15,840 bases of DNA from assembly GCA_036939755.1 (NCBI GenBank), contig JALLAZ010000411.1, forward strand, positions 1 to 15,840, given 5' to 3'. This document shows positions 7,807 through 12,760 of this stretch, in pieces. Position numbers and translations under genes: made by a program. The number at the start of each line of letters is the position of its first letter. Positions within the stretch are counted from its first letter, which is position 1. The notes under the pieces were generated by a model. It was not told the DNA's origin and ran no database searches. It saw only the letters and a program-made list of their open reading frames with translations. Origin of the DNA: Stephanodiscus triporus (taxonomy: Eukaryota; Bacillariophyta; Thalassiosirophyceae; Thalassiosirales; Thalassiosiraceae).

Positions 7807-7829
7807 GGGGGGGGGGGGGATGGGGTGGG
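7807..7829 (+). repeat. G13 homopolymer plus G4-T-G4 (quadruplex-capable)
   Basis: A run of 13 G at 7807-7819 is followed by AT, GGGG, T and GGGG. Four or more G-runs within 23 bases meet the usual pattern for an intramolecular G-quadruplex on the + strand. In the Rpt5 transcript sense it is a C-tract, about 130 bp before the Rpt5 ATG. Confidence 0.8.
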
Positions 7830-8129
7830 GACTTTTTCCGATCGGGACCTACGAAAGCTACCCGGGGTAAAGGACGAGGATATTTTCTCATTGAAAAGTA
7901 CGCAAATGAAATACTGGGTTTCGGTCTCAAAGGTAAAATAATGCTGAGTAGTTTGAAACCCCTCGATGGAGAGTCCTCATGCATGGCGAGCTGTGTGCCC
8001 GCAAAACGTGTATTGCATTGCAACCGAGTGGTTAGGCCATCGTCATATCCTACGATACTGGCACCACGATCCGGAACCAAGCCCCCCCCCCACACACTTC
8101 GCCTCTCACGCGCATTCGCATAGATTTGA

Positions 8130-8136
8130 TATAAGG
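8130..8136 (+). promoter_or_regulatory. TATA-like element for PSMA1
   Basis: TATAAGG (in context GATATAAGG) lies 50 bp upstream of the PSMA1 ATG at 8186. A C12 run (8147-8158) lies between it and the ATG. The position fits a core promoter with a very short leader; experimental start-site data are lacking. Confidence 0.4.
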
Positions 8137-8146
8137 TAGTCACCAA

Positions 8147-8158
8147 CCCCCCCCCCCC
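8147..8158 (+). repeat. C12 homopolymer near PSMA1 start
   Basis: Twelve consecutive C lie 28 bp upstream of the PSMA1 ATG. Another C run of 10 lies at 8082-8091 (followed by ACACAC). They probably fall in the core promoter or leader. Such tracts are slippage-prone, so their length may vary between alleles or reflect sequencing error. Confidence 0.8.
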
Positions 8159-8185
8159 TCGTCGGGAGAGAAGAACGCCCACAAT

Positions 8186-9184
8186 ATGTTTCGTAACATG
8201 TACGATACCGACGTGACGGTCTGGAGCCCGGAGGGCCGTCTCCTGCAGGTGAGGATGGGATCTCGTCGTCGTCGCCTTCGTCCGTTTCGGATGCTTTCCC
8301 CGTACCTTCGATGCTTGGCCGGTACATCGATTATTCATTCATGCATTCCTCCTCGCGATTGACATTTTTTTGTTTTTTTTTTCTCTCTCTCTCTACTCGG
8401 AATCCCCCTCCCCCCCCCCCTCCTCTCCCACGCGCAGGTCGAATACGCCATGGAATCCGTCAAGCAGGGCTCGGCGTGCGTCGCCCTACGGTCCGACACG
8501 CACTCGGTCATAGGCGCGCTCAAGCGCTCCGTATCCGAGCTGTCGTCCCATCAGCAGAAGATACTCGAGATCGACGATCATCTAGGGATCGGCATCGCGG
8601 GACTAACCGCCGACGCCCGCACCCTCGCGAAGTGGATGAGGAACGAGTGCCTCAATCACAAGTACGTGTACGGCACGGCCATGCCCACCGGACGCCTCGC
8701 GACGGATCTCGCCGATCGTCATCAGAGGACGACGCAGACATACGTCCGTAGGCCGTACGGTGTCGGACTGCTGTTGGCCAGCTTCGACAAGAACGGGCCG
8801 CACGTGTACCAGACGTGCCCGAGCGGGAACGTGTACGAGTGCTACGCCGCCGCCATCGGCGCGCGATCGCAGAGCGGCAGGACGTACCTCGAGAAGCATC
8901 ACGAGACCTTCCCGACATGCGGGAGGGACGACCTCATCATGCACGCGCTGAGGGCGTTGGTCGGGTGCATCAGCGGCGACGGAGAGCTCACGTCCGAGAA
9001 CGGGAGCATCGGCGTGGTGGGGAAGGACGAGAGGTTCGTATTGATCGAGGGCGCGGAATTGCAGCCGTACCTGGACAGGCTGGAGCTCGAGGGGGGGAAC
9101 AACGCAGGGGGGGCCGAAGAGGAGGAAGGGGAGGGGGACGCGGAGGAAGAGGAGGAGAAGGAGGATGATGTCATGGAAACGTGA
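8186..9184 (+). CDS. PSMA1: 20S proteasome subunit alpha type-1 (alpha6), two exons
   Basis: This is a subunit of the outer alpha ring of the 20S core; alpha subunits gate the channel and are not catalytic. Exon 1 (8186-8248) encodes MFRNMYDTDVTVWSPEGRLLQ in 21 codons (an opening shared with animal and plant PSMA1). It ends CAG|GTGAGG. Exon 2 (8438-9184) resumes after CGCGCAG with VEYAMESVKQGSA, giving 269 residues (human 263). The alpha-subunit signature, GIAGLTADAR, RRPYGVGLLLASFDKNGPH, QTCPSGN, IGARSQSGRTYLE and SIGVVGKD follow the family order. The tail after about residue 238 is Glu/Asp/Gly-rich, as in PSMA1 of other eukaryotes but longer in acidic run. Starting at the in-frame ATG at 8450 would drop the N-terminal gate residues, so the short exon is essential. 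It is divergent from Rpt5 and tail-to-tail with the RING-CH gene. Confidence 0.96.
8249..8437 (+). other. Phase-0 spliceosomal intron of PSMA1
   Basis: 189 nt, donor GTGAGG, acceptor GCGCAG. The 3' half has a long pyrimidine tract: T-rich, then (CT)n, then C11 at 8410-8420. Candidate branch sites are weak (TTGAC at 8359-8363). Removing it joins the conserved PSMA1 N-terminus (GRLLQ) directly to VEYAMES, matching the family with no gap. This is the only intron I could define in the window. Confidence 0.92.
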
Positions 9185-9508
9185 AGAGAGAGAGAGGGAG
9201 GGGGGGGGAGAGGAGCGCGTGAGAATAGGTGGACAAATGATGGAGGGGACAATAGTTAAGCCATCATCGCTGGCGGTCAATGCTCAGCGGATTTTTTTCC
9301 ACAATAATGACAACGATAAAAGACGGAGGTGAATTCCAGTACCAGTAGACTTTGTCTTCCTAAATACTGTTAAGGTAACATCACACCTCGTTCCCCCCCC
9401 CACCCCCCGACATAACAGACTCCCTTGGTTAGTTCTGCTATCTTTAAGCTATTCAACGGGGGGATTCCTCGAATCTTTGTGTATGCCTAGTTAAAAAATC
9501 GATAACAG
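9185..9508. other. Convergent 3' spacer with purine/G and C tracts
   Basis: The PSMA1 stop is followed at once by a pure-purine stretch, GA repeats then G9 (about 9184-9212). Further on are C9-A-C6 (9393-9408) and short A/T-rich parts. The stop of the RING-CH gene (-) lies at 9509. No gene, hairpin or canonical AATAAA was seen. The purine stretch could take part in termination or 3' processing, which is only a guess. Confidence 0.55.
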
Positions 9509-10849
9509 CTACCCTCCAGTTGGCAAATCAAAGACAATTCTCAAATTCTCCGGCTTCACCGACGCGGGCTTCTGACTCTCGTCTTCAAAGTGCACAGCTA
9601 GTCTGCCGTTTTTGTGAAAAGCTCTCACATCGCCCACTTTCCCATTTAGGTGAGATGCATTTATCAACCCGTGGCAAATCACCGGAGTTCCCGGTGTAGG
9701 GTGAATGAGATCACTTGCAACATGAAATATTCTCTCATTATCTCCTCGCCTCGGATTTGTGATGGGGCCCGTGACAACAGAAATTAATCCATCATTCTCG
9801 TATCGCAGAGCCTGGAACTCTTTCCCTAACCCTAACCCTATTCCTAACTTGTCAGGCATCATCACAACAACGAAGCGTACCTTAAAATATTCCAGAATTA
9901 GATCTGCACGTACAGTGCAATTGTGTGCTAGACCATGCACACGGCGGCTGCCACTTGCCAACTTCATGACAAGCTGCTCAGCTTCAATACCACGGCGTGA
10001 CTTCTTCAGCAGTTCCGCATAATCTAATCCCGATTGTATTGTCACCTCTGAAGCCGAGCCTACTGATTCAGTGTTATTCTCATAGATGAATCTCGCATTT
10101 TCTAACAGACCAGTTTCAGATGATAAGTAGAGTTTCCTGGCCATGTTCATATCGTTTTCCATTAATTTTGAGTTCTCGTCCATACCAAATAAATTGTAAA
10201 TTATTCGAGCCTTCTCAAAGTATGGGAGTGCAGTCTTTAGACTTTCCTTTTCGCGGCCCAATATCATAAATTTCCCAATTAAACTGTATCCAAATGCCTC
10301 GAAGTCTACACATAGCATTTTATTATGCCGGTATTCGTAACTGTCTGAAGGCATGTGCTCCCACCTGTTCATTTTCAGGTCTTTCTTCATTTGATCAACC
10401 ATAGACAGCAATTTCTCGGAGAGCATTTTACCCTCCATTACCAAATTAATATTGTTAATTACACGATCCCTCACGAAGCTGATAATTGCTTTAATTTTGG
10501 ATTTAAGAGCAATCATTTCTTTCATACCCTCCCACGTGCTGTTTTCGGCATCATAGCCGCGGGCCTTGTCCGCAAACGATACAAATGCGGATGTTAAATC
10601 CAGCGATAATTGATTTTGGAATGACTGATTGCAGTTTGGGCAAATTTCCCATGCCTGACAAAAGGCATTGATGCTGTCCTCCGCCTGTATGGACTTCTGC
10701 TCGGCGTACTTGATGATGCAGGACAGATGGGCGAAGCCCGCCGCATCGCCGCGGCAGGAGCAATCGCGCACCAACGGCTTTCCCGCATCATCCGGCCCCT
10801 CGTCCAAACAGATGTAGCATGATGGGCCGTCGGGGGCTGCCGCTGCCAT
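9509..10849 (-). CDS. RING-CH (RINGv) zinc-finger protein with helical repeats, putative E3 ligase
   Basis: The protein has 446 residues from the chosen start. Residues 11-73 form a C4HC3 RING-CH finger: CYIC (11-14), DCSC (29-32), HLSC (41-44), CPNC (70-73). Such fingers usually recruit E2 enzymes for ubiquitin transfer. The middle (about 85-300) is helical and TPR-like (for example LKTALPYFEKARIIYNLFG). The C-terminal module (about 393-438) contains HGLINASHLNGKVGDVRAF, AVHFEDE and KPENLRI, a small beta-type module I associate with diatom RING-CH/MYND proteins. The frame is open upstream to 10999, but MAAAAPDGPSCYICLDEG matches how such proteins normally begin, so 10849 is preferred; 10864 is an alternative. 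No transmembrane segment is seen, unlike membrane MARCH proteins. Base composition is GC-rich over the finger but clearly more A/T-rich downstream. Residues 336-342 (GIGLGLG) come from a telomere-like repeat. Confidence 0.85.
   Translation of the reverse strand: MAAAAPDGPSCYICLDEGPDDAGKPLVRDCSCRGDAAGFAHLSCIIKYAEQKSIQAEDSINAFCQAWEICPNCNQSFQNQLSLDLTSAFVSFADKARGYDAENSTWEGMKEMIALKSKIKAIISFVRDRVINNINLVMEGKMLSEKLLSMVDQMKKDLKMNRWEHMPSDSYEYRHNKMLCVDFEAFGYSLIGKFMILGREKESLKTALPYFEKARIIYNLFGMDENSKLMENDMNMARKLYLSSETGLLENARFIYENNTESVGSASEVTIQSGLDYAELLKKSRRGIEAEQLVMKLASGSRRVHGLAHNCTVRADLILEYFKVRFVVVMMPDKLGIGLGLGKEFQALRYENDGLISVVTGPITNPRRGDNERIFHVASDLIHPTPGTPVICHGLINASHLNGKVGDVRAFHKNGRLAVHFEDESQKPASVKPENLRIVFDLPTGG
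9824..9847 (-). repeat. Telomere-like (TTAGGG)n tract inside a coding exon
   Basis: On the + strand CCCTAA, CCCTAA, CCCTA, then TTCCTAA. On the coding strand this is two full TTAGGG units plus flanking degenerate units (TTAGGAA, TAGGG), translated as LGIGLGLG within the RING-CH protein. The array is short but exact over 17 bases. Confidence 0.75.
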
Positions 10850-11159
10850 TGTGTTTCGGTGCATGTACGAGTATTTTTTATGTTGTGTTGTGGAAGCGGA
10901 GTGTTGAGAGACACAGTCTCCCGGTACCAACGTACCGTACCGCGCAGCAGCCGTGCGTACGAGCACGCCCACAAGAATGGGAAGTGGACCTCGCCACACA
11001 CGGCAACGTAGAGCTTCGGCTCATAAATTAATCAATATCTCGATATCCAATGTCAAATCGGCGAAGTGATTAATTCATTTCACTATCGCCTCAACATGAT
11101 ATAGCTTCGCCCCCTTTGCCGCAGCACAATTAACGATTCGCCTCGCGTCGACCCCTTCG
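10850..11159. promoter_or_regulatory. Divergent spacer between RING-CH and 2OG-oxygenase genes
   Basis: A 310-bp region that should hold both promoters. A CCAAT lies at 11047-11051 (+). A repeated CGTACCGTACCG stretch lies around 10930-10942. The half near 11159 is A/T-rich (11027-11100). An in-frame TGA at 11097-11099 limits the oxygenase start to 11160. No clear TATA box was found for either gene, and no gene lies inside. Confidence 0.45.
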
Positions 11160-11319
11160 ATGACGACCGTCGCCCGGCACGAGTGCGACGATGCCGGGAG
11201 CACGTGCAGCGCCTCCAGCGCGGACACGAACGATGCCCTCTCGGAGATGCTCGGGCTGCCCCCCGCGTCGTTCGACGGTCTGTCGTCCACCGCTCTGGTC
11301 GACGACTTCGGCGATAACA

Positions 11320-11350
<31 letters not shown>

Positions 11351-12539
11351 CGGGCGGCGCGAGCCGAAATCCCCATCGCCCGAGGCAGATGGAGCGGAGG
11401 TGGCAGAATGGTCGTCCTCGTCCCCCCCTCCCCCCTCCCCCCGCGTTTCGTTCCTGGAGGTGCCCCGCCGCTGCTCGCGCCACCTCCACCGTCCGTCGGA
11501 CGTCGCGGCCTACGTGTTGGACGGCCTCCTCGACGAGTCCGAATGTCGATCGCTCATCCGCCTCGCGTCCGCCCCGTCGTCGTTCGCGACGGGCTTTCGA
11601 TACGTCTCCGAGGCCATCCACAGGGACGCCGCCGGGACGGCGCACGTCGTGAGACTCCTCGAGGACGGTCGGAGGCACAAGCTCTCGGTGCTCGATCATC
11701 GTCGTCCGTCGTCGGCGGCCGCGGACGCGGTGGAGACGCTGTGGAGGAGGATCGGACGCGCGATGATCCCGCGTCTGCATACGTTCGTGCGCGACGTCGG
11801 GTGCGGCCCCCCCCTCGGCCTGAATCCGCGATTGCGCGTTCTCAGGTACGACGCCGACGACGACGACGTATTCGAGCCGCACTTCGACGCCGTGACGGAC
11901 ATGTCGGACGGGATCTCGTCGTCGCTCCTGACGGTGCTGGTGTACCTCAACGACGGGGGAGGGAAGGACTTCGACGGCGGCGAGACTCGTTTCCTCGATC
12001 ACGACGTTGTTTTCGCGTCCCGCCGTGCCGTGGGCGGCGCCGTCGTCGACGCGCGCTCGACGACGACGACGACGACGACGACTGCGACGAATACGATGAC
12101 GGTCGCGCCGGAGGTCGGGAGGGCCGTCGTGTTTGAGCACGGCCTGTTCCACTCGTCGGCGCCGTTGACGTTCGGGACCAAGTACGTGATGCGAACTGAC
12201 GTCCTGTTCGATGCGTCCGCCTCACGAGGGGGGTGGGGCGTCGAGGGGCCGAGGGGGGGACGGTCGAACGTCGACGACGATCGTCGCGAGGGACGGCGAC
12301 TCGTACCGTCGGAGGACCAAGACGGGGCGTCGTCGACGCCGCGCACGCTGCTGGACGCGTGTCGGCGGCTTTCGCTATCCGAGACGGACGTGCGTGGTCT
12401 TGACGAGATGGGATTACTCGATTCGACTTTCGGTTCGCTGTTGGCTCCTGGGATCGATGCGGTTCGTAAGGTGTTGCGGGACATCCTCGACGAACCCTCC
12501 GCAGAGAGACTGATACGGGCTGCTATCGAGTACAGATGA
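11160..12539 (+). CDS. Prolyl 4-hydroxylase-like 2-oxoglutarate/Fe(II) oxygenase
   Basis: This 459-residue protein has a P4Hc-type double-stranded beta-helix domain (about 115-350). The first iron ligands are H241 and D243 (FEPHFDAVTD), the distal ligand is H331 (FEHGLFHSSAPL), and the 2-oxoglutarate-binding basic residue is K341 or R345 in GTKYVMRTDVLF. YLNDGGGKDFDGGETRF (262-278) is the usual strand-turn of these enzymes. The reaction would be 2OG- and O2-dependent hydroxylation, probably of a protein; the substrate cannot be read. The N-terminal 100 residues are disordered, with Asp8 (57-64) and a Ser/Pro stretch. A Thr8 run (301-308) is inserted in the loop between GGET and the distal His. 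A C-terminal extension (about 385-459) looks helical and is unassigned. There is no signal peptide, so a cytosolic or nuclear site is likely rather than the ER of collagen-type enzymes. First ATG after an in-frame stop; no intron seen. Confidence 0.9.
11328..11351 (+). repeat. (GAC)8 microsatellite coding Asp8
   Basis: Eight exact GAC triplets in frame, encoding residues 57-64 of the oxygenase and preceded by Asn/Asp codons. The tract lies in the disordered N-terminal part. Confidence 0.95.
12060..12083 (+). repeat. (ACG)7-ACT microsatellite coding Thr8
   Basis: Seven ACG triplets plus ACT encode Thr 301-308 inside the catalytic domain loop. It is the same GAC/ACG/CGA repeat class as at 11328, but read in a different frame. 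Confidence 0.92.
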
Positions 12540-12595
12540 CGATCGGATTGGCACATTGATGTCGTTATTGCCATTAAAGATGAAAGCTATGATAT

Positions 12596-12601
12596 AATAA
12601 A
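12596..12601 (+). promoter_or_regulatory. Candidate poly(A) signal of the oxygenase gene
   Basis: AATAAA lies 57 bp downstream of the oxygenase stop codon, a suitable distance for 3'-end processing. Use of this hexamer in this organism is assumed. Confidence 0.35.
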
Positions 12602-12616
12602 ATCGTTCTTCTTTCA

Positions 12617-12760
12617 TTTGATGCCGAAATCGACTTCAATCGTCACCACTGCGGGTGCATATCCTCCTCCTCGTCGTCCTCGTCATTCCTCTAGCGCTTT
12701 CTTTGATGCCAAAATCGACTACCATTGTCACTGCAAGATAACTTCATCATCCTCCTCCCC
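12617..12760. repeat. Imperfect direct repeat around the 3' end of the 885-residue gene
   Basis: Copy 1 starts at 12617 and copy 2 at 12702. Over the first 30 bases 26 match (TTTGATGCC, then AAATCGACT, then GTCAC). A 3-base gap and TGC follow, and both copies then run into ATCCTCCTCC (12661-12670; 12748-12757). Copy 2 spans the stop codon of the 885-residue gene (12728-12730), so copy 1 looks like a decayed duplicate of that gene's end. Confidence 0.7.

Larger units (their letters stand above)
7680..8185. promoter_or_regulatory. Shared 506-bp upstream region of Rpt5 and PSMA1
   Basis: This spacer separates the divergent ATGs of a 19S base ATPase and a 20S alpha subunit. The Rpt5 leader is AAC-rich (AACAACAACAACG just before its ATG). 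A G13 run followed by TGGGGTGGGG lies at 7807-7829. C runs lie at 8082-8091 and 8147-8158. A palindrome TTGCA-T-TGCAA lies at 8013-8023, and a TATA-like TATAAGG at 8130-8136 (+). I did not find the yeast PACE core GGTGGCAAA or an animal antioxidant-response core, so any co-regulation would use other sites. No gene is seen inside. Confidence 0.65.

Noticed and set aside
8024..8100. tRNA gene suggested by GAGTGGTTAGGCC (A-box-like)
   Set aside because: No matching B box (GGTTCGAATCC-type) at a suitable distance and no acceptor-stem pairing could be found.
6891..8123. 410-codon plus-strand frame opposite Rpt5 and into the shared promoter
   Set aside because: Lies antisense to a highly conserved ATPase; Arg/Val/Gly-rich with no domain. 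Long antisense frames are common in GC-rich coding DNA.
8450..9184. PSMA1 as a single-exon gene starting at 8450
   Set aside because: It would lack the conserved N-terminus; the short upstream exon with GT-AG borders restores MFRNMYDTDVTVWSPEGR exactly.
8603..9280. 225-codon minus-strand frame opposite PSMA1
   Set aside because: Antisense shadow; no recognisable content.
10850..10999. 50-residue N-terminal extension of the RING-CH protein
   Set aside because: Related proteins start a few residues before the first CxxC pair; the extension has no matching feature.
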